Shown here one piece after another: positions 1-8,230 of a stretch of 64,000 nt of DNA. Source of the stretch: Anaeroplasma sp902783745 (GTDB lineage: Bacteria; Bacillota_I; Bacilli_A; Acholeplasmatales; Anaeroplasmataceae); NCBI GenBank assembly GCA_946617655.1, contig CAMOKL010000003.1, positions 1 through 64,000 on the forward strand. Direction: 5' to 3'. The position numbers and the translations under genes are program-made. Every line of letters starts with the position of its first letter. Position 1 is the first letter of the stretch. The notes under the pieces were generated by a model. The model was not told where the DNA came from. It searched no databases and saw only the letters and a list, made by a program, of their open reading frames with translations.

Positions 1-60
1 GCATATGATTATCCTATCGCAATTCAATTGATTGAAAATATTAATGATATGGAGGGATGA
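1..60 (+). CDS. 3' end of an upstream gene (partial)
   Basis: The first 60 bases are open in frame 1 and end in TGA at 58-60, giving about 19 residues ending NDMEG. The last codons contain the GGAGG that serves as ribosome-binding site for the next gene, a normal arrangement for coupled genes. The product cannot be identified from so short a tail; the call rests on the open frame and the junction. Confidence 0.4.
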   Translation, partial: AYDYPIAIQLIENINDMEG

Positions 61-64
61 TATT

Positions 65-1288
65 ATGTATTATTTTGAAAAAGCATTAATAGAAACAGAA
101 AAAGGTAATCATGACCTTGCGATAGAATACGCTGAAGCAGGGGTAAAAAAGAATGAGCCTTATTCATTTTATTTACTTGGTGATGATAATTTTACAGAAA
201 GAAGAATAGAAAAGGATTTTAATCTAAATGATCCTTACCTTCTAGCAACATTATCTAAAATAGCATTAGATGAATTTGATATAGATGAAGGATTAGAATT
301 AGCAGGTAAAAGTAATACAGGCTTAGCATATTATAATTTATATCTATTCTTTAAAGAACATAATGATAGAAATAACGAAAGAGTACCATTAATAAAAGCA
401 TATGAATTAAAATTCTCTTTAGCTTATTTTGCGTTTGCAGATAAGTATTTAGAAGATGTTAATTCACCATTTTATTACCATAATGGGAAAATGTTTATTG
501 ATTCATTCAAAAAATCTATAAAACTAGGATATATTAATGGATATAAAGCTTATATTAAATATTTAACTCGAAGTGATGCATCTAAAAGTAATTTGTCAAA
601 AGCAATTACTTTATTAGATCAATTATTAGAAATAAGTTCTAGTTTTAAAGATACAGTTTATACAAATAAAATAGATATTTATCATAGATTAAAGGAATAT
701 GATTTAGAATATGAGTTATGCTTAAAAGCAATAAATGAAAAAGTATATTCACAACAAATTTATTATACATATTTAGCGAGTGTATATTCTAATAAAAAAT
801 TTTTAAAATATGATATTCTAAAATCTTTGATTTTCTATAAGGCATCAATTGGAAAATATAGAAATTTTACATCAACTTTAGAAACTGCAAAAATATATAA
901 TTCTGTTTATAAGAATAAATATATGTCTCAAGAGTATATTAGATTATTTAAAAAACAAGAAGAATATAATGATTTATGTTTTTCTTTGTTTGGGGATTAT
1001 TGGTCATTAATACATAAGTATGAAGATAATAATTATATATTAAAAGATAAAAATAATTATTATGAAATAGGTAAAAAGTACTTAGATAATAATGATTATA
1101 TAAATGCATATGATTCATTTAAAAAAGGATTTTTACTAGATCAAAAGAAGTGTTTTAAAGCTTTAGCACAATTCTATAAAAAAGGAATTGTTGTTGAAAA
1201 GGACAATATAATTTCTAAAGCATTAATAGATTCATATAATTCAAAAATATTATTTAAGAAAGATATTATTTTAGAAGGTAGGGATTAA
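65..1288 (+). CDS. TPR/Sel1-like repeat protein, hypothetical
   Basis: A 407-residue protein with no signal peptide or membrane segment, rich in Tyr, Lys, Asn and Leu. Repeated helical units such as EKGNHDLAIEYAEAGVKK near the N-terminus and LDNNDYINAYDSFKKGF near the C-terminus fit tetratricopeptide/Sel1-like solenoids, which usually mediate protein contacts. I chose ATG 65 because GGAGG at 51-55 sits 9 nt upstream; an in-frame ATG at 32 has no such site. It is followed after 1 nt by the LRR_5 gene, so it heads or continues an operon with the TIR gene. Specific function unknown. Confidence 0.6.
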   Translation: MYYFEKALIETEKGNHDLAIEYAEAGVKKNEPYSFYLLGDDNFTERRIEKDFNLNDPYLLATLSKIALDEFDIDEGLELAGKSNTGLAYYNLYLFFKEHNDRNNERVPLIKAYELKFSLAYFAFADKYLEDVNSPFYYHNGKMFIDSFKKSIKLGYINGYKAYIKYLTRSDASKSNLSKAITLLDQLLEISSSFKDTVYTNKIDIYHRLKEYDLEYELCLKAINEKVYSQQIYYTYLASVYSNKKFLKYDILKSLIFYKASIGKYRNFTSTLETAKIYNSVYKNKYMSQEYIRLFKKQEEYNDLCFSLFGDYWSLIHKYEDNNYILKDKNNYYEIGKKYLDNNDYINAYDSFKKGFLLDQKKCFKALAQFYKKGIVVEKDNIISKALIDSYNSKILFKKDIILEGRD

Positions 1289-1289
1289 T

Positions 1290-2234
1290 ATGGATAAAGT
1301 AATTATTAATTACGTTGATTACCTAAATAATAAAGAATATCAAAAATTAGATAAAATCAAAATAGATATATTATTTATGCCTAAAGGTAATTATACATTT
1401 GCTGGACATAATTATTTTTCTGATATAACTATATTTGATGGTGATTTAAAGGATTTCTTTGAAAGAGAATTTATAAATTCATATGAATATGATAATCCTA
1501 TATCAAGATGTAATCATTTCTATTTAAAGGATGATATAGGTGATTATATTTTTCAAGGTAAGAAATATAAAGAAATAACTAATCTAAATATAAAATTAGA
1601 AGAGATTCCTACCTATGCATTTACATCATATTTTTTTAATGAAGTTAATATAACTAATTGTAAAAAGATTAATAATTGTGCTTTTTACAATTCAAATGTA
1701 AATAAATTTACTATTGATGATAACGTTGAATATATTGGTTATAATGCCTTGCCTAATAATTTAAATATTAAGGATGGATATTATGATATAGAAGGAAAAG
1801 AAAACTATATCTTAGCTCAAATAAGAAAAGGTAATAAGCCTAAGATTTCTGATAAAACAAAGATCATATATCAAGATGCTTCAAAAGATAATGATATGAT
1901 AGAAGAATTGATTATTCCAGAAGGAGTAACAATGATTGGTTCAAGTGCATTCTCAAATTGTAAGAGGCTTAAGGTTGTAGTGCTACCTAAATCTTTAAAA
2001 TACATCGAAGAAAGAGCTTTTAATGAAACAGAAATAGAAAGACTTTATTATAATGGAACAAAAGAAGATTATGAAAAAATTATAATAAATGATTTAGATT
2101 GGGATTATATGGAATGGCTATCTAGACCAGTAGAATTAGGTTCTAATCCTAGACAAGAAGGAACTAGATTTTTTGTTTCATCTATAGATGCTAAAACTCC
2201 ATTTAAAGGTAGAAAATATATGGAGATTAAATAG
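1290..2234 (+). CDS. LRR_5 (BspA-type) leucine-rich repeat protein, cytoplasmic
   Basis: A 314-residue protein with at least two blocks of the LRR_5 pattern, around residues 100-160 (IPTYAFTSYFF, NNCAFYNSNVNKF) and 205-250 (LIIPEGVTMIGSSAF, KYIEERAFNETEIERLYYNG). LRR_5 proteins usually bind ligands at the cell surface, but this one lacks a signal peptide or lipobox, so it should be cytoplasmic. The gene starts 1 nt after the previous stop, with AGGTAGGG as ribosome-binding site, and the TIR gene follows after 27 nt. Co-transcription with a TIR gene suggests a recognition or scaffold part; that is inference. Confidence 0.65.
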   Translation: MDKVIINYVDYLNNKEYQKLDKIKIDILFMPKGNYTFAGHNYFSDITIFDGDLKDFFEREFINSYEYDNPISRCNHFYLKDDIGDYIFQGKKYKEITNLNIKLEEIPTYAFTSYFFNEVNITNCKKINNCAFYNSNVNKFTIDDNVEYIGYNALPNNLNIKDGYYDIEGKENYILAQIRKGNKPKISDKTKIIYQDASKDNDMIEELIIPEGVTMIGSSAFSNCKRLKVVVLPKSLKYIEERAFNETEIERLYYNGTKEDYEKIIINDLDWDYMEWLSRPVELGSNPRQEGTRFFVSSIDAKTPFKGRKYMEIK

Positions 2235-2261
2235 TAAAAAAATAAAGAAAGAGTGATTGTT

Positions 2262-3509
2262 ATGATTGATGAAAATAAAAATTATATATTTATATCATAT
2301 AGCCATAAAGATATGAACATTATAAAATTATATTTTGAAGCATTGAACCAAAACTTTAACATATGGTTTGATGAAGGAATAGAACACAGTGAAGAAACTT
2401 GGGTAAGACAAATAAGAAAAAAAATTGAAAATTCATCTTTATTTTTAGCATTCATTACAGATGACTATTTGTTAAGTAAAAATTGTATTAGAGAATTGGA
2501 TGAAGCATTAGAACAACAAAAGATAGTGGTTCCAATTGTATTAAACGTTGATAAAGAAACAGATGATTTTAAGGATTTTAATTTTAAATGTAGAACATAT
2601 CAAATTCTTTATATAAAAGATGATGATACTATTGAGTGTTTTATAAGGAAAATAGAAAATAGTATTATCAAAAATAACATTGATTTAATTTACAAAACCA
2701 ATGAAAAAAGTGTCGAAAGGCAAAAATACATAAAAAAGGATAGTGAAATTTTTTTTGGTAGTTATCCTAATAGTTTAGTTAGAATATATGATTTGATTGA
2801 GGAACTAAATTCTAAAGTAAATATACCAACTGAAAATAATTTTAATGGTTGGATAAAAGATGAATGCTCTCCTAATAGTTTGGAATCAATATTTTATATT
2901 GATATTACTTATAAAAATCAAAAATATAGAGGAGTATTATTCAATAGTTATTGGTGGGCACACTATCTTAATGAGATAGGTTCTGAATATGGATTTGATC
3001 ATGATAAAATTTATTGGTTTAAATATGAACCGATCGAGTGGATAATCTCATATGATTATGAAGGATACTATTATCTAAGAACAAAGAATATGATTGATGC
3101 TAGATACGGGTATTTAGATAATCACAATAAACAAATATATTATTCATCATATTTAAGAGATTTTCTAAATAATGTTTTTCTAAAAACAGCATTTACTGAT
3201 GATGATATAAAAATTATTCATAATAAATGCAATGAAATGTTTTTTGGATATGAAGAATCTAAAGATATTGTCACAATACCAACTATCGAAATAATTGCAA
3301 ATATTAATAATTATCCAACATTTGAGTGGAAAAGCCCTGATGCTATTATGAAAACAGATTATGCAAAAATTCGTGGTGTGCATAACAATGAATATTTCAT
3401 TTTGTATTTTACTGAAAATCGTACATATAAAGATGTATTATTTTGTACTACAACTTTGGGATATAATCTTAGTTATGGGGTTATTCCAATGATTTGCATA
3501 AAAAAATAG
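2262..3509 (+). CDS. TIR-domain protein with C-terminal DUF6273-like domain
   Basis: A 415-residue two-domain protein. Residues 5-135 form a TIR domain: strand A is YIFISYSHKD, the BB-loop region contains WFDEGIEHSEETW, and the helix CIRELDEAL carries the Glu (about residue 78) at the usual NADase position. Residues 160-415 resemble DUF6273: FFGSYPNS, KYRGVLF, EPIEWIISY, then SSYLRDFLNNVFLKTAF and a closing GVIPMICIKK. Bacterial TIR domains with the Glu often cleave NAD+ in anti-phage systems. I prefer ATG 2262, behind GAAAGAG, over GTG 2253. The 4849 gene carries the same C-terminal type alone. A defence or signalling role is inferred from the domain only. Confidence 0.75.
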   Translation: MIDENKNYIFISYSHKDMNIIKLYFEALNQNFNIWFDEGIEHSEETWVRQIRKKIENSSLFLAFITDDYLLSKNCIRELDEALEQQKIVVPIVLNVDKETDDFKDFNFKCRTYQILYIKDDDTIECFIRKIENSIIKNNIDLIYKTNEKSVERQKYIKKDSEIFFGSYPNSLVRIYDLIEELNSKVNIPTENNFNGWIKDECSPNSLESIFYIDITYKNQKYRGVLFNSYWWAHYLNEIGSEYGFDHDKIYWFKYEPIEWIISYDYEGYYYLRTKNMIDARYGYLDNHNKQIYYSSYLRDFLNNVFLKTAFTDDDIKIIHNKCNEMFFGYEESKDIVTIPTIEIIANINNYPTFEWKSPDAIMKTDYAKIRGVHNNEYFILYFTENRTYKDVLFCTTTLGYNLSYGVIPMICIKK

Positions 3510-3516
3510 TTATTAA

Positions 3517-3855
3517 ATGTCTTTGCTAACAGAATCGTATGATATAGTTTCTTGGATGTTTGGTGATGATGATCCAGATTCAGTAAATGTTTCATGCCGT
3601 AAGTCTGCAGTTTTATATAGACTAGGACGTTATCAGGAAGCATTAGATTTAGGATATAAAAACCTGGATAAGTATACAAGATATTATGGTTAATTAAATT
3701 CATTAAGATTTGAACAATTAATAATTGTTTATCGTTGTGTTTTGAAATTAAACGATACTTTAAAAATCCAAGAATTTAAGGATGAAATAATTAAAGTAAG
3801 CCGTCATTTACTAACTAATAGCTCTAATATGCTAGAAGAAATACTTAATTCATAA
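3517..3855 (+). pseudogene. TPR (kinesin-light-chain type) protein remnant with in-frame stop
   Basis: One frame reads from ATG 3517 to TAA 3853 with a single in-frame TAA at 3691. Before the stop it encodes FGDDDPDSV and LGRYQEALDLGYKNLDKY, the pattern of TPR_10/TPR_12 repeats (compare GEDHPDT and LGRYEEAL). After the stop the frame continues for 53 helical residues ending LEEILNS. No ribosome-binding site precedes ATG 3517, so the 5' part is probably missing too. I read it as a decayed 3' fragment of a TPR gene beside the TIR gene. A sequencing error at 3691 or stop read-through is possible. Confidence 0.6.
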
Positions 3856-3901
3856 TTACTATGATGTATTAATTTAAATTACATAGTTATGGGGTGATCT
3901 T

Positions 3902-4837
3902 ATGACAATGATTGATACTAATCATAAAAAATGTAAATACTGTGGAGAATTAAATGAAGTAGTCTATATAAGATCAACTACTACATTTGATGGACCAGAC
4001 CTAGACTCAAGGCCTTCCCCTATGGCTAATAATTTATTTATTCATTATTGCTATTACTGTAAGAATTGTAATTATTCATATTTAATGGATTCTAATGTAT
4101 CAAATTATGATGTTTCTAATGTAATAAAAAGTGATAAATATCAAAATATCATTAATACAATAGAAGATACATATTTAAGAAGATTCTTACTTTCAGCAAT
4201 AATACATGAATCTATAAATGATTTAAAAAATGAAGCATATTCATATATATTTGCAGCTTGGGTATACGATAATAATAATCAATTCAATACAATTAAAGAT
4301 AATCCATATTATAAAATTGCAGGAGAAAAATTATATAATGTAGAAAATAAGGATATTGGTAAAACCTTAATGCATATAGATATCCTAAGGAAAGCTAGTG
4401 AATATGCTAAGGCAAAAGAAATCTTACTAGATACATTAAATGATAATTTAGATGAAAAATTAAAAATATTACTTAATGCTGAATTAAAATTAATTGAATA
4501 TCAATGTAATTATAATTTTAAAACATCTGATTTCCTTCCTCCTAAAAGAGAAGAATTTACTACTATAAAGGAAATGAAGAAAGTATTATTTTCTAATAAT
4601 ATATCTAAAAAAATGTTATTGAGAACAGATATAATGCTTCCTATATCAGGAACACCACTTAAGGTTAAAAAAATAGATAAAAAGCTATATTTATTATTCT
4701 TAACTAAAAATGAAAGTATTATTATATATGAGCTTATTGGTGGTGAGGATCTTTTTGCATATAAGCTTATAAGAAATAAGAAATTAGAAAGAAAAGTAAA
4801 AGAATTATATCCAAATTATAAAATAAATGTAATTTAG
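3902..4837 (+). CDS. DUF2225-like zinc-ribbon protein
   Basis: A 311-residue soluble protein. The N-terminus has two Cys pairs, C11/C14 (CKYCGE) and C53/C56 (CKNC), separated by a GPDLDSRP motif near residues 31-38, as in DUF2225-type proteins. The middle (80-200) is helical and TPR-like (ILRKASEYAKAKEILLDTL). Function is unknown in the family; zinc binding is inferred from the cysteines. GGGGTGA at 3891-3897 supports ATG 3902. It lies between the TPR pseudogene and a DUF6273-like gene, with 11 nt to the latter. Confidence 0.6.
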   Translation: MTMIDTNHKKCKYCGELNEVVYIRSTTTFDGPDLDSRPSPMANNLFIHYCYYCKNCNYSYLMDSNVSNYDVSNVIKSDKYQNIINTIEDTYLRRFLLSAIIHESINDLKNEAYSYIFAAWVYDNNNQFNTIKDNPYYKIAGEKLYNVENKDIGKTLMHIDILRKASEYAKAKEILLDTLNDNLDEKLKILLNAELKLIEYQCNYNFKTSDFLPPKREEFTTIKEMKKVLFSNNISKKMLLRTDIMLPISGTPLKVKKIDKKLYLLFLTKNESIIIYELIGGEDLFAYKLIRNKKLERKVKELYPNYKINVI

Positions 4838-4848
4838 GAGGGGATATT

Positions 4849-5799
4849 ATGCAAACTAAAATTGATATTAGATATAGTAAGATTCAATTTGGGCTATATC
4901 CCCAAGGCTTATTAGAGGATAATAATATAATTAATGAATTAAATAAAAAAGTTGGTGAATTTAAAAAAGATAAATGGACTCCTTTTGAATATTATAATGA
5001 TAATATTAGATCTGATTATATGTATTACTATGATATAACACATAATGGTATTAAATATAGAGGAGTATATATGCAAGAATATAGACCATATAATTTAAGC
5101 CAAAATCATGATGATATAGGTATTGGTAATATATATAAAACGAATAGAATATATTGGTTTATATATGAGAAAGTAGAATGGCTTGTTTTGGAGGAAAAGG
5201 ATGATTCTATAATATTATTAGCTGATAAAGCCTTAGATAGTACACACTATTATGGACCATATAAAGAAAACGATGATGAAATAAAAACTGAACATAATGG
5301 TGGATTAGGATATTTAAGTAATTATAAATTATCAAGTATTAGATTATGGCTTAATGATTATTTTTTTAATATGGCATTTAATAATGAAGAAAAGAACATA
5401 ATTCTTGATACAAATATTAATAATAAATTAGAGGATGACTTAAAAGAATATGAATGTCTAGATACTATTGATAAGGTATATTTATTATCTAAAGAAGAAG
5501 TATTAAAATATTTCCCTTCTGAAAGAAAATCAAGAACCTATCCAACAAAATATAATGAAATAAATTCAAATTGTTCATCTACATTCTATTATTGGTATTG
5601 GTTAAGAACACCATATGATAGTTTTCAAGTAAATGTTTCTGATATAGGTCATGTTAATAAAAATGATGAGATGGTTTATATATCAAAGTTTTATACTGAC
5701 TGTGCTCACGTTGGTATAAGACCTGTAATTAGAATAAAAAAAGATAATTTAGAATATAAATTACCTGAAATTGTAGAGTACACTATTAATAGAAAATAA
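4849..5799 (+). CDS. DUF6273-like domain protein
   Basis: A 316-residue protein that is almost entirely one DUF6273-like domain: IQFGLYPQ, KYRGVYMQEYRP, YWFIYEKVEWLVL, SSIRLWLNDYFFNMAF, then FYYWYWLRTPYD and a terminal HVGIRPVIRIKK. The same landmarks appear, more divergent, in the C-terminal half of the TIR protein at 2262, so the two are paralogous modules. DUF6273 has no established function. No signal peptide is present. GGAGGGG lies just upstream of the start, and the gene is spaced as an operon with both neighbours. Confidence 0.65.
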   Translation: MQTKIDIRYSKIQFGLYPQGLLEDNNIINELNKKVGEFKKDKWTPFEYYNDNIRSDYMYYYDITHNGIKYRGVYMQEYRPYNLSQNHDDIGIGNIYKTNRIYWFIYEKVEWLVLEEKDDSIILLADKALDSTHYYGPYKENDDEIKTEHNGGLGYLSNYKLSSIRLWLNDYFFNMAFNNEEKNIILDTNINNKLEDDLKEYECLDTIDKVYLLSKEEVLKYFPSERKSRTYPTKYNEINSNCSSTFYYWYWLRTPYDSFQVNVSDIGHVNKNDEMVYISKFYTDCAHVGIRPVIRIKKDNLEYKLPEIVEYTINRK

Positions 5800-5820
5800 A
5801 ATATTTAGGAGAGCTACATT

Positions 5821-6354
5821 ATGGAATTTGGTCTAACATCTAGAGTAATTGAAAGAGCAAAAATCAATAAATTAGAACCAATAAAAGAAATAGATTATCG
5901 TTTTATATGGGAAGTTAATTATGCAAACATTTGTGGTAAAATGCTTTTAATAATTGTAAACCCTGATACAAGATATTCAATGATTTATTGTGATTTAAAG
6001 CCAAGTGTTTGGAAACATTTAGATAATTTCTTACATCAAGCAGTAGAACATGCTTTTTTAAATGAAGGATTTAGTTTTGCTGAAATAAATACTTATTTTA
6101 AACTTGCTGGTGAAGTGAAATTAACAAAAACACATGGAAAGAAATCAATGGGTGGAATGAACCACTTGACTACTTATTTATCATATTATGAAAAAATATT
6201 AGTTGATGGTATGTATCAAAAATTAATTACAGATGATTGTAATACTGATTTATGTAATGTTGCATTACATCCTGAATGTAAGTATGTAGAACCAAAAGAA
6301 TTCTTTGTTAAAAGAATGAAAGAATTAATTAGTGAAAATAACCTAATAAATTAA
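5821..6354 (+). CDS. DUF6933-like hypothetical protein
   Basis: A 177-residue soluble protein. The segments YANICGKMLLIIVNPDTRYS (35-54) and KTHGKKSMGGMNHL (near 100-115) resemble the conserved parts of DUF6933, a small family of unknown function found in Bacillota accessory regions. The gene follows the DUF6273-like gene by 21 nt with AGGAGAG upstream, and ends the accessory operon ahead of a clear terminator. Assignment is by remembered motif pattern only. Confidence 0.45.
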   Translation: MEFGLTSRVIERAKINKLEPIKEIDYRFIWEVNYANICGKMLLIIVNPDTRYSMIYCDLKPSVWKHLDNFLHQAVEHAFLNEGFSFAEINTYFKLAGEVKLTKTHGKKSMGGMNHLTTYLSYYEKILVDGMYQKLITDDCNTDLCNVALHPECKYVEPKEFFVKRMKELISENNLIN

Positions 6355-6396
6355 AATTGATTGGAGTATGCAATGATTACTAAATATAGGATAAGA

Positions 6397-6427
6397 GAAG
6401 TGACTTAATGAAGTTGCTTCTTTTTTT
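6397..6427 (+). terminator. Rho-independent terminator of the accessory operon
   Basis: GAAGTGACTT (6397-6406) pairs with AAGTTGCTTC (6411-6420), a 10-bp stem with two G-T pairs and loop AATG, followed by seven Ts. It closes the run of genes that began before the window. Confidence 0.85.
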
Positions 6428-6519
6428 AAAAAAAGTGTCGAAAATATGACCTAATATGGAAAAACTTTCACAAAAATCGAAGCATTTCAATTTTCATTGT
6501 TTTTCATTTGTTATATTTG

Positions 6520-6548
6520 TTGCAAAAAAAATCGTTTAATGCTAAAAT
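6520..6548 (+). promoter_or_regulatory. Promoter of the lipoprotein operon
   Basis: TTGCAA (6520-6525) and TAAAAT (6543-6548) are separated by 17 nt. AAAGGAGGA (6567-6575) is the ribosome-binding site for the gene at 6582. The interval 6428-6519 is AT-rich and shows nothing else. Confidence 0.65.
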
Positions 6549-6581
6549 TTTGATGAAAATGCTTTCAAAGGAGGAATTTAT

Positions 6582-8219
6582 ATGAAAGGCTTAAAGAAAT
6601 TAAGCATTTTAGGATTAGGATTAGCATTAACTGCAAGTCTTGCCGCATGCAGTCAATCAAAATCTATAAATCAACTTGATGCAATTCCTGTTGCTGAAGA
6701 AGAAACATATCCAGAAGTTTCTTATGATGAAGAATACGCAAAAGAAGATTTAAGATTAGCTAACGTTGTAGTAGATACAACAAATGCTAAAACTAAGTTC
6801 TATTTAGGCGATGAGTTTTCATCAGAGGGTCTTATAGTAAAAGCAAGATATTTTAAATATGAAAACGGAACCCGTGTTGCAACAATAGATGTTGATATTG
6901 ATAATTATTCTATTGATACATCAGAGGTCAATATGTATGTTGCTGGTACATATAATGTTGTTATTGGTTTTAGAAAGGGTGCAATTTTAAAAACTAGGAG
7001 TTATTCAATTACAGTAAAGAATAATGTATATGAAGGTACTCCAAATATTACATATCTTTCAGGATTAGATGTTAGCTGGAGTGATGCAATTCAAGAAGAT
7101 GATTATTTCTGCCAAACTTCAGATAATGTTTTAACAGTTTATGTTAATTCTGAAACTGGTGCAAATGATACATTAAAGAGTAAGATTACAACTGCTGCTT
7201 TAAACGCAACAGTATATGCAACAACAAATGATGCATCAGGTAATGTAGCTAGTATTACACCTATTACAAAATGGAATAACAAGAATTATAACCCTGTAAT
7301 TGATTGTGAGGATTTAGATATTTCTAAACCAGGTACATACATGGTTAAATTAACATTAACTCGTAATATTACAGTTGATGGTGAAAGTATTCCTGTTCCT
7401 GCAAAGGGATTTGTACTTATTAATGTTAGAGATGTAATTGATGATGTTTCTTATGCTGGATATTATGATAGCGAAGGTAACTTAGTTTCTAACGGAATAA
7501 AGGATTTTGCAGCATCAATTGATAAAATTGATTATTCTGATTTAGCATTTAATGTTAAATATTATTCTGGAGATAAGATTGTAAGAGTTGGCGATATGCC
7601 AGAATTATTTGATTTCTCAATTAATAATATCCCACCTTATGTTTTAGGACAGTCAGATGTTACAGTTAAATTAACAGAAGCTAATTTATCTAATGTAATT
7701 CCACAAGCATCATTTAAAGTAAATGTTGTTGACTCAGGTAAGACATTCGGTGTTTATAACGTACGTGATGTATCAGATTTTAGTAACGTAGTATCATTTG
7801 ATACTGAAACAGAAAAGTATACAGATGTTAATGTTGGCGCTGATGGTGTATATATGTCAGAAGATGAAAGAGTATTTGGCGCAAATATTGCAGGTCACAA
7901 TGCTGCAGTAACTGCTGACGGTATTACATTCTCATATAGAGTCAAGATTACTAAAAATACTGGTAAAGTTGAGTTCACACCTGAAAAGAGTGGTAGAGCT
8001 AAATTATACTTTGACTTCAGTGCGACTGGTGAATCTAATGTAATTGTAAAGAATGCAAAGGGTGAAACACTTAAAGAATTATCAATGCTTGGAAATGGTG
8101 GAAGCAAGATAAGTGGTATTCTTGAAATTGATTTAGTTGCTGAAGAAAAGATTATAATTACAACAACAGCAGGTACTACATATTTCTATGGTATCGCTGC
8201 AGAATATGATAAGGCTTAG
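6582..8219 (+). CDS. Secreted lipoprotein with Ig-like domains
   Basis: A 545-residue protein with a lipoprotein signal: basic start, hydrophobic core and lipobox LAAC with Cys at residue 23. Residues 60-150 look like a bacterial Ig-like (Big) fold (VVVDTTNAKTKFYLGDEF, then AGTYNVVIGF). A second Ig-like part spans roughly 150-290, with more beta-rich segments to 390. The last 150 residues (GVYMSEDERVFGAN, then KLYFDFSATGESNVIV) resemble a carbohydrate-binding beta-sandwich. No catalytic motif was seen. It is anchored outside the membrane and precedes the PL9 lyase gene by 11 nt, so a role in binding glycan for the lyase is likely but inferred. Confidence 0.7.
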   Translation: MKGLKKLSILGLGLALTASLAACSQSKSINQLDAIPVAEEETYPEVSYDEEYAKEDLRLANVVVDTTNAKTKFYLGDEFSSEGLIVKARYFKYENGTRVATIDVDIDNYSIDTSEVNMYVAGTYNVVIGFRKGAILKTRSYSITVKNNVYEGTPNITYLSGLDVSWSDAIQEDDYFCQTSDNVLTVYVNSETGANDTLKSKITTAALNATVYATTNDASGNVASITPITKWNNKNYNPVIDCEDLDISKPGTYMVKLTLTRNITVDGESIPVPAKGFVLINVRDVIDDVSYAGYYDSEGNLVSNGIKDFAASIDKIDYSDLAFNVKYYSGDKIVRVGDMPELFDFSINNIPPYVLGQSDVTVKLTEANLSNVIPQASFKVNVVDSGKTFGVYNVRDVSDFSNVVSFDTETEKYTDVNVGADGVYMSEDERVFGANIAGHNAAVTADGITFSYRVKITKNTGKVEFTPEKSGRAKLYFDFSATGESNVIVKNAKGETLKELSMLGNGGSKISGILEIDLVAEEKIIITTTAGTTYFYGIAAEYDKA

Positions 8220-8230
8220 GAGGACAAAAA

